A stretch of 64,000 nucleotides of DNA, taken from the NCBI GenBank assembly GCA_016630905.1, contig WBMQ01000003.1, positions 558,001-622,000 on the forward strand, in the 5' to 3' direction. Below are positions 21,953 through 33,837 of the stretch, one piece after another. A model generated the notes under the pieces. That model saw only the letters and a list, made by a program, of their open reading frames with translations, ran no database searches and was not told the DNA's origin. Both the position numbers and the translations under genes were made by a program. The stretch is from Capillidium heterosporum. Taxonomy: Eukaryota > Entomophthoromycota > Entomophthoromycetes > Entomophthorales > Capillidiaceae. Each line of letters starts with the position of its first letter. Position 1 is the stretch's first letter.

Positions 21953-23803
21953 TCCTTGTCAATAGAAACTTTGTTTTTGCTTTGAAAGAAGATCTTTCCA
22001 AAAGCTCTTACAATTTAGATTTGCATCCTGATCACAAAAATTAGGTGAAGTTTTACGAACTCAATCATAAAAAATTAACCTACTTATCCAAACAATAGTA
22101 GCTGATTCAATCTCAAACATCATCAATGTGTACTGATGAAATTATGGGAGGCTTTAATTCAATAGATAATCGCGAATAATAGTGCTAATGTATTTTCATT
22201 GGTTAAAGTAGAGTTTATGGTAACTTCCAATCAAATACAAAAGTTGAGAAATAAAACTTGAGTTTGCAGTTTTGAACTTACATGAGAGACTGAGAAGCTA
22301 ATCAAATATCCAACCTAACATCGATAGTAATCAAAATAATGAGCCTAGAGAAATAGAAACTAAAGGAGAATGATACCAAAGCATAGCAAAGCTTAAATAT
22401 TCTAAAAGGTAGATATATTAAAAAATTATAAGTTTATAGCTTTTGAAATTAGCCAATTTAATCCTAATAGATGGACAATGACTTTTACAGTTCAACACAA
22501 GCTACAAATGAAATTTATAATCCAACTTAGTAATAGCTGTACATTTTAGAGGTCATCAAATGATTCTATAAAGATGAACAGCCTTATGTCAAATCAGTTT
22601 TTCACCAAACTACTGCTTTCAACACACCACGACAGATATGTTTTTAGCTAGCTATATCTCTGTAGCCAGATAAGCGAATGCTAGTTTATCAGTTTTTTTA
22701 GCCTTTTATGGCAAGATTTTAAAACAAGTAAACTATAAATGGTAGATAGAATAGATGTCAGGTAAATTTGTGGCTTGCATCGGGTGTTAACACCAATATT
22801 CACTTAAAATAAAGAGTTGAAGGTTGTATTTAATGTATTGAAAATTTCAAAACCAACGATTACATATAAAGGCAGCATAGAAATGAGTTTAGTTGAATTA
22901 GAATACCGATGGCATATGATGTATCTATTCCCTCATAGCATATGGCAATCTAGTTCAGAGATCTATTAGTGAGAAGTTTATCCTATTTATTTAAATGTCG
23001 CTACATTTATTTTTATAATTTTATAATTTGCTATTAATTTAAGTTATCATTTTATCTATTTAGATGTCCGTTCTAGCTTTTATCCCTTTTTACTTTTATA
23101 TCATTCAATTTATAATTGGGATTTTGAAATACTATAATATCGTTGGTATACTTATAGAATGATTTTTTTCAATTTTACTAACAAGTTAGGTTTGCAAAGT
23201 TTTATAAAGACAAACTGCATACACTTTCAATCATAGCTTGGGTAGGACAACTTTTATCTTCACATAGAATCTATACTTTCCGACTTTTGCTATAGTAGAA
23301 CCTTAGCACTGGAGTGGTAAGGTTGAAAATAGTAGTAGTAGGAATAAGCCTCTTATTTGTAGATTTGATATTTTGAAACTCAAGGTCAGCTTCCACCTCT
23401 ATCGTTTTCATTTACAGAGTATACAGTATTTGACGATGGCATATATTCCAAAGATAGTGAAAGCCGTGGATATTCCTAGGCCTGTATAACAGCTATGTAA
23501 CTCATCCAGAGTGTTAGACATTAAAGAGAAGTTACTTTGCTATTTCAACTAGATCGTTCAGTATAATGTTTCGAATGGAAAAAAGTAATTTGAAATGTAA
23601 GTATTGGCTCCAGTATTATTCTGTATCATTAGTTTTAGTAGTAGTATATTACAATCAAAGATAGCTGTTATAGGAAGCCTAACCCAATAAATTTAATGAT
23701 AGGCTGATACTATAAAATATTTATAAAGTTGGACTTACTCCCATAAGGTTTAAATTTTATAGAAACATATAGTAGTTAATACTCCAATTTATTAGAAATA
23801 GAA
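21953..23803. other. intergenic, nothing recognised
   Basis: 1.85 kb of AT-rich DNA without convincing coding signal. Confidence 0.5.
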
Positions 23804-25357
23804 TCAAGGCCAGTCACAGACGATGGAGGAGCCAGCTGGCTTGCAGACGGTACCAGTTCCACAAGATCCTGAGATCCACTTGCCATTGTCACAAACCTGG
23901 TAGGCCGGTGACTTGCCAGCATTGACGCACTGCCAAGCACCGTTGGAGCAGGAGCCAGTAGGAGTAGGTGGGGTGCTAGTGGAAGAGGGAGGTACAGCAG
24001 TAGTGGTAGGAGGTTTGGAGGTCGAAGTCGGTGGTACTGGGGTAGTAGTTGGTGGTTGAGAAGTAGAGGTAGGTGGTACAGCGGTGGTGGTAGGGGGGAG
24101 GGTAGGGGTAGTACCATCACGAATACCTTGGACGACGTTTAATAATTCGTTGTTAAGATCCTGACTCAACTCCCAGAACATGAGACCACGCAGGTTCTTG
24201 GATTTGGCGTAGTCAACCTTGATCTTGATGGAGCGGGGGTCGTCGTAGGAGATGTAGCGTTTAGTTTGAACGTTGAACAGCCAGGGGGTCTGGGTAGTGT
24301 TGTCCCAGTAGCGCTTGTAGCTCGAGTTGGGGGTGTAGGGGTCGACAGTCAAAGCATCTTTACGGATGAACTTGTACTTGTAGACACCCGAGTAGAAAGT
24401 ACCTTCGTTGCAGAAGAAGTTGGGGTCGTTGGCATCGGATTCATCACCCTTAGGAGTTACAGGCTCCTTCTTGACGTATTGGTTAGTACCATCAGCGTTC
24501 ATATCGACAGAAGCAGTCAAAGATCTGCCGTAGAAGGCGAGACCGGCCGTCAACTTGTTGGCGGGGAATCCAGCGGCCAACCAGTCGTCGATACCCTGGG
24601 TGAAGGAGAAAGGATCACCGCCACGGGCCAAGTCATAATTGTAAGGAGCGTTGGGTCCGGTGGTGGCTGACCAAGAACCCATGATATCGTAGGCCATGAT
24701 GTTGATGTAGTCAAAGTAAGGAGCGAAGGCTGAGACATCGCTCAATGGCTTGCCATCGGCACCGTCGAAAGGCTTGACGCGGACGGCAGCGGTAATCATC
24801 TTACGGTTGTTGGGGAACTCGGCGTCCAAGCTGGCGCGCAGCTCCTTGAGCAAAATCAAGTAGTTTGCAGTATCTTGAGGGCTAACTACGTTACAGATAG
24901 CGGCCGATCTACCGGGGTACTCCCAGTCGATATCGATACCGTCCAGATCCCAACCGTCGGGATCCTCCCACGATTGCTTAGTGTTCTTACGTACAAAGAC
25001 GCTAACGTTGTTGATCCACTGCTTACGCAAGTTGGCATCGGCAGCAACGGTGGAGAAGGTCTGGGATCCGGTCCAGCCACCTACTGACATGAGGACCTTG
25101 ACACCCTTGGCCGAAGCCAGTTGCTTGAGAGCGATGATGCGATTGCCGTCGTAATACCTGTCGACAAAGATGGAGGTGGGGTCATTCTTCTTGTACAATA
25201 CACCGAATCCGTAGTTGATGTGGGTTACCTTGGAGTAGTCCAATGCGGCTGGTTCCACCTTACCCCAGGGGACATAGTATCCAACAACTACCTTGTCCTG
25301 GCCGAGAACTGAACTGATTAAGCTTAAACTCGATAGTAAAATTGAAGTGAACTTCAT
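23804..25357 (-). CDS. GH18 chitinase with C-terminal chitin-binding module
   Basis: A single exon of 517 residues. Signal peptide 1-19; GH18 barrel about 23-410 with SVGGW (91-95) and the catalytic DGIDIDWEYPG (139-149; acid/base Glu146), then MAYDIMG and, near the end, GLMFWELSQD. A linker of repeated PPTTT/PPTSTS (about 415-465) leads to a small Cys domain (SCSNGAWQC...CDNGKWISGSCG...) resembling CBM19. It is an extracellular endo-type chitinase acting on chitin of the own wall, insects or other fungi. TATA box at 25395-25403. Isolated by long intergenic stretches. Confidence 0.96.
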   Translation of the reverse strand: MKFTSILLSSLSLISSVLGQDKVVVGYYVPWGKVEPAALDYSKVTHINYGFGVLYKKNDPTSIFVDRYYDGNRIIALKQLASAKGVKVLMSVGGWTGSQTFSTVAADANLRKQWINNVSVFVRKNTKQSWEDPDGWDLDGIDIDWEYPGRSAAICNVVSPQDTANYLILLKELRASLDAEFPNNRKMITAAVRVKPFDGADGKPLSDVSAFAPYFDYINIMAYDIMGSWSATTGPNAPYNYDLARGGDPFSFTQGIDDWLAAGFPANKLTAGLAFYGRSLTASVDMNADGTNQYVKKEPVTPKGDESDANDPNFFCNEGTFYSGVYKYKFIRKDALTVDPYTPNSSYKRYWDNTTQTPWLFNVQTKRYISYDDPRSIKIKVDYAKSKNLRGLMFWELSQDLNNELLNVVQGIRDGTTPTLPPTTTAVPPTSTSQPPTTTPVPPTSTSKPPTTTAVPPSSTSTPPTPTGSCSNGAWQCVNAGKSPAYQVCDNGKWISGSCGTGTVCKPAGSSIVCDWP

Positions 25358-27136
25358 CGTTTGTTTTTAGTTATTGTGGAATGAAGCTGAACTGCTATAT
25401 ATACTGCTAAATTTTAACCTTGCTTTCAAACTAGGCTTGCAAGGGATCCTTTTTGAAATACAGCTCTTATCCCTTGATTTATATCATGTTGGCAAGTTTT
25501 GGTCAGACTAAGTATCCTTTTTCCTATCAAAGGTTTCTGGATTTCCAAACCTACGTAGGAAAACATATACGATAGTTGCAATTTGACTAAATAGGGCAAC
25601 TGTCACTTAGATCCCACATCTTGATCACGCAGTTGGTGTTGTGTCTATTTATCCCTGGTTTAATTTCAGGATTTCCATAGCTAGAAACCTTTTAATCTAC
25701 TATTTTGCTCACCAGCCTATAGTTTATTTAGATAGTCGAGGGTTGGACTATAGTTTTTGATCTATAAAGAAAATGATAGTCATATTTTACTGTTATATTT
25801 GGGCCTGATGCTGCTTTCTTCAAGATTGGATGCCGTATGACTCTTCCATATGAACTTCCTATTAATACTTCTTACACCACTTAAATATATAGTACTTCAA
25901 AAGCTTGAACAGTTGGATTTTATCGTATCAATTAGTTCACATATATGTAAAGTGGTATATATGAAGTATTCTATAGATATAAGATGCTGCAATGCTAAAG
26001 AGCTAGATTCATATCAGCATATGATCAAAATTGAGATAAAAGGTAATGTTAAAGTTAAAAGCCTACATTAGAAGGACTATAAAGCTACGTAGGCATTTTA
26101 ATAGCAACGTATATAAAATTTAGAGATTCTAATTTAAGGAAAATGCTAAAATATATATACAAGGTCGACTTCAGATTGCTAAACTTCTAAATCAAAGGCA
26201 ATTTCCACTTATAGCGAAATGCTAAAAGGTATGTCGTATATGATCGTAGTATGAGGCTCATGGGGCAATCATAATACGGTTTATCAAATTCTGAGTTCGT
26301 CATCTAGTACACATACCCATAGCTAAAAACCTGGAATAGTAAAATGGTGATCTATTTGCTTGGAAATATCAATCGGTCAAGGGTGTACCAGGTGTTCATA
26401 GTTTCTGCGAACAACCAGTAACCTATTTGTAGCAAAGCAATCTAAAGAGATAAGAACTACATTGTATTTTAAATTTTTATATGCTTAATTTATAGATACA
26501 ATGGTCGATGTTATATGTGTATATTTTTATCTCTTGAACTTACCCTTTAAAAATCTAGATGGGATTTTGCTTGTCAGTGTTGAATCCAGTGTAAGGACAT
26601 GAGAATAAGTGGTTACTATTATTGTGTGAGTGTGACATGTATTTAGGGCGTACATATGGTCTATAAATAGATATTAGATTTAGTATAATGGTAGTGACCT
26701 ACTTATCCTAGAATCAAACATTTCTATAAATTTTGTGAAAATAGCTTGTGAAATTTCTTCAAATTAGAAAGTAAATCATCATTTTGTTGTGGCTAAAAAT
26801 AAAATTTCTCGCTTAGAATCCAACATGATTATCTTTTATAAAGATCCAAATAGCCTTTGAATCTCAATACAATCACTACACATTGGCCTTGTATTGTAAA
26901 GCAATGCCAAGCTCAAGGTGTATAAATCTACTTTGCTGTAGGAGATATTTAGCTATATTTCCACTACTCTCCTTCACTTGAGTTTCAACACTAAAATCTG
27001 TATCCAATTGGATGCCATAAGCAACAGTTGATTGGTTCAACTGCCCATCCCATCCAAAAAGTAACTCTATCAGTTCAGCCAAAACTTTTTGAAACCAAAC
27101 TAGAACCCAAGTCCAAACCATCGAAAGCGAGTTAGA
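25358..27136. other. intergenic
   Basis: Chitinase promoter (TATATATAG on the minus strand at 25395-25403), then AT-rich DNA. A 92-codon minus frame at 26876-27154 overlaps the start of uL30m and has no recognised family. Confidence 0.5.
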
Positions 27137-27457
27137 ATGTTCAAGACCCAACAACTACTACGATTTGTGAAACCAGTACCCGAGGTACCTCACCCCCAAG
27201 GTTACTTCAAAGTGACGTTAACTCGATCCCCAATTGGACTACCGCCCAAGACGAGAAACGCTGTCAAGTCTTTAGGTTTGTACAAGCTCAACCAAACCGT
27301 CTTCAAAGTACGTAGCGAAGTGAGTTGTGGACACATATTCAAGATTAAAGAGTTAGTCAAGGTGGAGAACGTAGACAAGGTGGAGTGGGAAGATAGACGT
27401 CCTAAGCAGGGCTTCGAGATCATAGGTAAAACTACTCCTCGGACTGAAAGTTTATAA
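27137..27457 (+). CDS. mitochondrial large-subunit ribosomal protein uL30m
   Basis: A 106-residue single exon. The L30 fold is recognisable: FKVTLTRSPIGLPPKTRNAVKSLGL (strand then helix, with the IG and LGL positions conserved), then VRGM-like positions (SCGHIFKIKELVKVENV). It is longer than bacterial L30 (about 60 aa), with an N-terminal mitochondrial extension, as in yeast MRPL33. It is part of the mitochondrial large ribosomal subunit. Confidence 0.88.
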   Translation: MFKTQQLLRFVKPVPEVPHPQGYFKVTLTRSPIGLPPKTRNAVKSLGLYKLNQTVFKVRSEVSCGHIFKIKELVKVENVDKVEWEDRRPKQGFEIIGKTTPRTESL

Positions 27458-28729
27458 ATTTTTGACTTTGAAGCTTTTTATATTTATATTTACCTCTGGA
27501 TTTTATACATTCAATAGTTTTAAATTGAACATCTTTGTTCATATATATTTAATGGTTTATGTTAAACTTATCAAATAGCTACTATCCATTTTATATTATG
27601 ATAGGTTGTAAATCTTTAGTTTTATACTTTGAATGAGATATTTCCAGATATATGGAATTATTGATAAGCAGGAATGCTTTTAAATAAACCTATTTAATAA
27701 TTTAGATTTATACTTTTAAAAATAGAGAGATATAATTCAAGGTAACGATTGATACTTCACCCTATCTCTTTTATATATTGGTTATAAAAACCTATTGAAA
27801 ATGTGATCTAGGGAGTTGAAAACATCCAATATATAAACTAAGGCACATAAAAAGCAACGAGTAATAAGATGTTTCTTTATAAAGGATTATAACTGTAGAT
27901 GAGCTGTCTAAATAGAACCTGCCTTTCATATAAAAAAGCATATCTGAGAATTTAAAATAAGTATATATCGACATGGTATAACCCATTGTCAGTAGTCAAG
28001 GTTGCTGAAAATACGAAATTACTGCAACATCAAATGATACTAATATTTTATCTTAAATATAATCACTCGCTGATATTCAAAAATGAAATATTTACAGAAA
28101 GTAGATTTAGCTTGTGAAAGAAACAAATATAAATAAGGATAGTCTACTTTTATTCATTCTAGTAGATAAGCAAGAGAATGCAACAAACATCGGATCCAAA
28201 GGTAATAAAAGTTGTAGTTGATAACTTCAAGGTATATTCCATATCAGCCATAGCTGATTTTATTAATGATAGGAGAAATTGTATTAATATTAATCAATAT
28301 AAACACTATTGAAGTCTACATCCTAAACAACTATTAATAATGAAAAAACACCTTTAGCCTTATTAGTCTAACAAAGATGTTTGGGCTTTTGACATTAAAT
28401 ATAACTTTTGTAAATACATCACCAGTTATAAGCTAAGAGAATATTTTAATATTAATAAAAGTATTTGAAAAGGAATGATATTAAATCCATTAAGATGCCT
28501 GGAGACATGTTAATAAAAATATAGGCTTTGCGATTTACTTTAAAAGGATTATATATATTGGTTATACACAAACATAAATTGCATGATATATAACATCAAA
28601 AAGTATAATGAATCGCAAGTAAAAGTAAGGGTAAATACACATACTTTATGAGTAACGTTCTAATTGAACTATGTTTAATGGATGAGGAATTTAAGCAGGC
28701 TAATTCTTAACTTCAAGTATTAATAAATA
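27458..28729. other. intergenic, nothing recognised
   Basis: AT-rich, no supported feature. Confidence 0.5.
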
Positions 28730-29251
28730 CCTGCCATCCCACACTTCAAAAGAGCTTTACAGTAGCAGTTAGATCCAAGTTTATTGCTGTTGTAAACCTT
28801 AGGTATACCACACTTACATGTTTGTCTTTGGAGAATCTAAGTTTGACTGACTTGAAGATTCCCGGTGCAGGCTATTCTGCGAACTTATCGAGCTTTTGTT
28901 GCTTAGAGCTGCATCGACTTCAGGACTACTGGTAACGATATTACCTGGCACCTTTTTCAAAACGGAACCATATCTAAATACAAACAGTTTGTGTATAGGT
29001 TGATAGGTTTGGTATTTTTCATCCACTAGTTTGACGCTACTTAGGTTACATTTTGGACCTTACTTGCGCTTCTTGGATTGAATAGAGCTAAAAGGCAAAT
29101 CGCTATCCTCTACAAATTTAAAGCAGATAATCATTCTGTTGGGTTGAAAATTTTCTATTTGATCGGATTGGAGTAGATAGGAGAGAAGTATATGAAAGTC
29201 AAATGGGTTGATATGCTTATGTTCCAAGTTGCAAACCGCCAATTCAAAGAC
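28730..29251 (-). CDS. unidentified multi-exon gene with Cys-rich tail (partial model)
   Basis: Three minus-strand pieces look coding. An exon starting at 29251 after a CTAG acceptor reads VFELAVCNLEHKH... and ends in SIQSKKRK near 29063. A second open part (about 29035-28830) starts near LVDEKYQTYQPIHKLF and is Ser-rich at its end. The last frame, open after a CTTAG acceptor, gives TCKCGIP...GSNCYCKALLKCG and stops at 28730. The joints need introns as short as about 24-31 nt, so the model is provisional and the 5' exon is missing. The Cys tail faintly resembles a GRF-type zinc finger. No function proposed. Confidence 0.35.
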
Positions 29252-30327
29252 CTAGAATGATTGCTGATGCAAGTTGATGAAGAGGCACCTCTTGTTCAAT
29301 CTCTTCTAGTGTTTAGTTCTGTTCTCTTCCTGGATATTCGATACTAAACTTGATGAGGCGAAACTATATGGCACAGCTATCAAAAAATAATTTCGTAAAC
29401 GTAGCAAAAAGGGTAAAACTTATAGCTTGTGAACTATATACTGAAGCTAAGTTATTTAATGTATTTTTAACACATATAAGACATACTATTAATTTAGAAT
29501 AGCTACTTTTCCTATTAAAGTCCAAATTGAGTTAGTAGCTAAGAAATCGGAAAATTGGTAGAGCGTTTTAATAAAAGTGTTTTTTATCTAATAAAGTGCT
29601 ATTTTTAAGCAACATCTTCTACTGTACAACAATTATATAATTGAAAATCGAGAATCAAATCGCACTAGATCTCTTCTATACAAAGTTTACATCTGTTTAA
29701 GGGTATAAATGTATATATTTTCTACCAACTTTAATTTGACCTATCACTTGACTATATTCTAACACATTGGAAGCTCCTATATAAATCTTAAACTTATATA
29801 AGATCCTTACATTCTAAACTAATACATGCGATCCAACATGTTGAAAGTGTAAATCCAAACAACTAGAAAACTTTAAAATTTTCCAACAGAAACGTTGGCT
29901 TTGAAAATACAAGCGTCGAATCCTACAAGCTAATTACCAATCGTTAAATTTTGAACAAGGTGCCAAGCTCAGTTAAGTCAACAAAGCAGTCAACGGCGTG
30001 GTGCTAAAGTACCTGTCAACAGCACCTTTTGGTAAATCCCCTGACTCCAAATATCTCCTTACCTCAATTCAACTACTTCAAATCGAACTTAAACGATGAA
30101 TTGCTGATTTGGGCTTCTTTTGAAATGGAAGTTGGAGATGTGAACGTTTAAAGATGGATATGTGGGGATTTTTGATGTGTTGAGTGCTTAACCACTGCCT
30201 TTAATTAGTTACTATCAAATCAATATACAAACCGGAGGGTATAAAAATCGGTCCAAACTTCATCTGTCTTCAACTATTCTTATCGCGCATTTTAGAACTT
30301 CATAAACATATTTTAGCATCTAATATA
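29252..30327. other. intergenic
   Basis: May hold the missing first exon of the gene to the left. The right end holds the TATA box of the GPI-type protein gene. Confidence 0.4.
30240..30247 (+). promoter_or_regulatory. TATA box of the GPI-type protein gene
   Basis: TATAAAAA about 80 bp upstream of the ATG at 30328. Confidence 0.5.
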
Positions 30328-30807
30328 ATGATCTCCTTCAAGCAACTCATTGCCTTCCTATTCCTAGCTTTAAGCGTCATTGCCCAGTCGGCTAGTCAAT
30401 CTGCCTCGACAGCTGCTTCTAGCGCCGCCCCCAGCTCCAGTCCTACCGCTTTGGAGCAGTGTGCTTTAACCAACAAATGTGATGTCACGCAACTCTCCTG
30501 TCAAGCTTTGTGTGCTGGTGTACCAAATCCCTCAGCTGCTCAAATTACCGAGACTAACAACTGTGTAGCTGGCTGTAACCAAACCGATATCGAGGCTTAC
30601 AAGACTTGTACCATCAACTGCATCAACAAGCACTATCGTAAGGTCGACATCCCCGCCAGTGCTAGCTTAGGTCCCGACGGTAAGCCCAGGAACGGCTCCT
30701 CTGGTAACGGCTCCGCATCTAGCGCTCTCTCCGATTCTACTATCAAAGGAGTCGCTAACTTGGTCATGTACTTGGCCTTGGGCAGTCTCATGCTTATTTT
30801 CGCTTAA
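30328..30807 (+). CDS. small GPI-anchored Cys-rich surface protein
   Basis: A 159-residue single exon. Signal peptide 1-19; Ser/Ala-rich linker about 20-42; a compact domain with eight Cys (about 45-101); a Ser/Gly-rich stretch; then a hydrophobic C-terminus (GVANLVMYLALGSLMLIFA) preceded by small residues, which is a good GPI-attachment signal. This plan is common among fungal wall or plasma-membrane GPI proteins of unknown role. Not a canonical CFEM by spacing that I can confirm. Probably related in plan to the gene at 31642-32149. Confidence 0.82.
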   Translation: MISFKQLIAFLFLALSVIAQSASQSASTAASSAAPSSSPTALEQCALTNKCDVTQLSCQALCAGVPNPSAAQITETNNCVAGCNQTDIEAYKTCTINCINKHYRKVDIPASASLGPDGKPRNGSSGNGSASSALSDSTIKGVANLVMYLALGSLMLIFA

Positions 30808-31641
30808 CCTATTAAAACAGTACCTAATCTTCCTATTTTGGTTGTATTTATAATTTATGCTGATTCAATTTACGCTTAGCTATACAGAGTTCAATTGAAT
30901 ATATATATCTATGCAATAAAGCTTATACGTATAAAATAGCAAGGCATTTTTGTAATAATATCTAAGCTTAAATCATTTACATATATGGGATTAGTTAATT
31001 GTCGATTTAAACTTCGATGATCAAAGATGATATTTAAAGGCCAATACATAACGACTAATTTTCTGCTTATTAAAGCTAATGTTGTCAGAAGCTTGATAGA
31101 AATAATGGCAAATTTCTAGTGACTGCCTTAGTTATCTCGATTTCAAAGCATTCATTATAACCTATTTCTTGTATACAAGTAAACAATTGTATTTAAAGTT
31201 AGCATAAACAAATATATGGTAATAGTTAAGCCCAAATCAGAATGTCTAATCTCGTAGGCAGCTATACTTTGTTGTACATACTTGATCGTGCACTTTTGGC
31301 TTTTAAGGAATGTAACTAGTTATCATGGCTTCAACAAAGGGTGTTTCCTAGCTATCAGAACATACACTATGTAATATCTGAGATCTTATTTGAATAGGAA
31401 TTTCTTCATGTGGAAACACTCTTCATCTGCTCTACGATGAGGGCTGCTACAGTTGACCAGCTCCATGCCGTAATTGCTCCTATTTCTTTAGGCTAGAAAG
31501 GCTTTAATAAAGGTATTCTGAACTTAAAAAGGAATGTGGTTAATTATCTCCAATCTAAGTATGAACTAAACTAATTATAAAACTAAAATAATATTAGAAA
31601 CTAAGTTCAAGATGGTTAAATGTATATATATACGTTTATAA
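30808..31641. other. intergenic, nothing recognised
   Basis: Convergent 3' flanks of two GPI-type genes; AT-rich. Confidence 0.5.
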
Positions 31642-32149
31642 TTACTGGGCAAGAGCGATGGCGGCGATGGAAGCAACAAACAAGAGAGGGGCAAAGTTGT
31701 TGGATTTAGGCGTCGGAAGAAGCACCAGTGGTAGAGTTATTACCGGGCTTAGGGGTACCACTGGTAGTAGGCTTACCGGACTGGTTAGGAGCAGAACCAG
31801 TAGTGGAAGCGGAACTGGTTGCGGAAGCACTCGATGAAGTCGATGAAGGTTCCTTGGGCTTTTCGGTGAGACTAGCAGACAAGCACAAGTTGGCGATGAG
31901 GCCAGCGTTAGCTTCAGCCATCTTCTTGACCTCATCGTCATCGGCGCAAGCTTGGTAGCAAGCTGAAATGAACTTGTAGGCATCACACTTGCACCCGTAG
32001 TCGTTCTCCTTACAAAGGGAGACGCGGGAGGCAGTGGCACCTTGGACGCAGGTGTTGATTTGCAACATGGCGTCACACTTGGCTTCGACAGCCTGGTTGA
32101 GCAAAGCTAAGGTGATGGAGGCTAAGGTTGGTAAGGCGAATGATTTCAT
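31642..32149 (-). CDS. Cys-rich secreted protein whose GPI signal lies in the next frame
   Basis: The main frame from the ATG at 32149 gives 147 residues: signal peptide 1-23, an eight-Cys domain (about 25-90, including LCKENDYGCKCD), and a Ser/Thr/Ala-rich stalk ending at a TAA at 31706. Directly beyond, in the frame reached by skipping one base, the sequence reads SNNFAPLLFVASIAAIALAQ and stops at 31642, a textbook GPI-attachment tail. The family normally has that tail, so the present frame break either is an insertion error or truly changes a wall-bound protein into a secreted one. No intron fits. Confidence 0.7.
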
Positions 32150-33402
32150 GTTGTATATGCTTATTATTGGGGTACTTTATAAAAAAGATGGTGAGCTGCT
32201 AGGTGCAGAAATTAGTTTAAGTATTAGGAAATAAGAAGTTAGAGTTGGGATGCTCAAGTTTTTCAGTTATATAACAGTTGGTGTGGGGATAAGCTCAGAT
32301 TCATCTGCCATGGGATTCGTTAGGGATAGCGCTTTCATCTGTTTATGACCGTATTTAACGTCCATTCTAGCAGTTTTCGGCAAGTTTAATAAGATATTCA
32401 AATAGATAATTGGACTAGTTCCAAATTGGGAGTTGATAATGAACTGGTTGACAGAATTGATAAATGAAATAACCACAAGTTACCGGATTTATACCCACCC
32501 CACCTCAAAATATTCCAGCTAAATGATAATTGCATTCTCTGAGGTTTAGAGTGCTCCCACTCAAGTATCAATAGAAAAATAAATAGCTAGATCCAACGAC
32601 TCACGGTTGCTGCTTTAGGCTGTAGACGACTTAACGCTGCTGTACATCCGTTGGTTAGTGCCAAGTGTTGCGTCTAAAGATAGTTTGCTGTCATCGATAT
32701 CTCCTCGGTATTCATCTCCAAAATCCGCTGTTCTAAATAAAGTAAATATTGCTGCCAATTAGAGTGATGTATAAGATATATCCAATCTAAATCTGTTATT
32801 GCTCCCGATTTCTTTCATTATAATATCATAATGCTGGGTGCAAATTCGAAAAGTTTGTGTAAGATTGGAGGGCATTCTATATAAAAAAGTGCAGGCTATA
32901 AGTATTTATATTGGCCTAAAAAGATAGTTAAAATTAATATAGCTTTCTTTCTCTAAAATGAATTGTTTTAATATCCAACACTTTAAATCATTGTTGAATG
33001 CCAACGGTAAATACTAGCTTATAGGAAACAAAATTTCAGCTACATTACACTTTAAAGTACACTGCAATTAACTCAATGGCTTTGACCTACTGCAATGTGA
33101 AAGGATACCAACTATACTTTGATCTTTTAGCCTTATACTCATAGAAATGGAGAGCTAAATGAAGATAGCGTTTAATATAACAGTTTAAGAATGGCCTAAA
33201 AATAGTAGGTATAACGATACACATCAAGGTAGTGAAAATGGTTGTATTCATCTACAAATAAGTTCACATACCATTCTCTTTGTTTTGCTTTGATACTGGC
33301 TTATTTAAATACAAATTAAAAATATATCGTTAACTACATAAACTTTATCAATTAAAATTAAGCATTTAATTAGGTATTAAATATATTCCTTCCATCTCCG
33401 TC
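32150..33402. other. intergenic with one coding-like patch
   Basis: AT-rich except for the GC-richer stretch at 32615-32732, listed separately. Confidence 0.5.
32615..32732 (-). other. candidate orphan terminal exon
   Basis: After a TATTTAG acceptor (minus strand) 39 codons stay open to a TAA at 32615. The hydrophilic product contains DFGDEYRGDIDDSKLS and LGTNQRMYSSVKSS. Its base composition is coding-like and unlike its surroundings. No partner exon was found upstream, so it may be the remains of a lost gene or the tail of a gene with tiny exons. Confidence 0.25.
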
Positions 33403-33837
33403 TCAGTACACCTTGCCCTCCTTCAAAACCCCTCCACATTTTACAGTGTAGACCTTCTTTTGATCCAAAGACTTTTTCATAGCCTCCTTGATCTTACTCG
33501 ACTCGATCTTGTCGTCATTCGAGCAGTCCTGTTGGGCGTAAACCCCAGCATAATACTTTTTCTTCTTCTTCAAGTAGATGCGGGACCAGTTCTTACCCTC
33601 AACCTTTTTGGATTTGAAGTAGTAGATGCGGGCACTCTTCTTGTCAACAGCAGTTTTGGTAGTAGGTTCCTTGATGCTGGCTTCCCATTTATCAATGACA
33701 ATGGCCATAACTTGCTTATTGTCGCCTTTAGCACGGGTGAGCTTCTTGGGTTCCTTGGGTTTGAAAATGCTGAGACCGAATAGGGCTTCGGTTGATAGGA
33801 GGTATAGAGCTGCCAGAGCTAGGTTGGTCAGTTTCAT
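33403..33837 (-). CDS. small Lys-rich secreted protein, copy C
   Basis: A 144-residue single exon with a signal peptide (about 1-18) and a highly basic mature part. It shares with the two copies to the right: RAKGDNK near residue 40, KKVEGKNWSRIYLKK in the middle, and SLDQKKVYTVKCGG...KEGK at the end. Two Cys are conserved and could form one disulfide. No known family recognised; a small secreted effector-type or wall-binding protein is possible. A TATATAAAAG element lies about 40 bp upstream. It is the most diverged of the three copies and looks intact. Confidence 0.75.
   Translation of the reverse strand: MKLTNLALAALYLLSTEALFGLSIFKPKEPKKLTRAKGDNKQVMAIVIDKWEASIKEPTTKTAVDKKSARIYYFKSKKVEGKNWSRIYLKKKKKYYAGVYAQQDCSNDDKIESSKIKEAMKKSLDQKKVYTVKCGGVLKEGKVY

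Noticed and set aside
24266-24670. 134-codon frame antisense to the chitinase
   Set aside because: Shadow of the GH18 coding sequence.
26876-27154. 92-codon minus-strand frame overlapping the start of uL30m
   Set aside because: No family features, no promoter, and it overlaps a well-supported gene.
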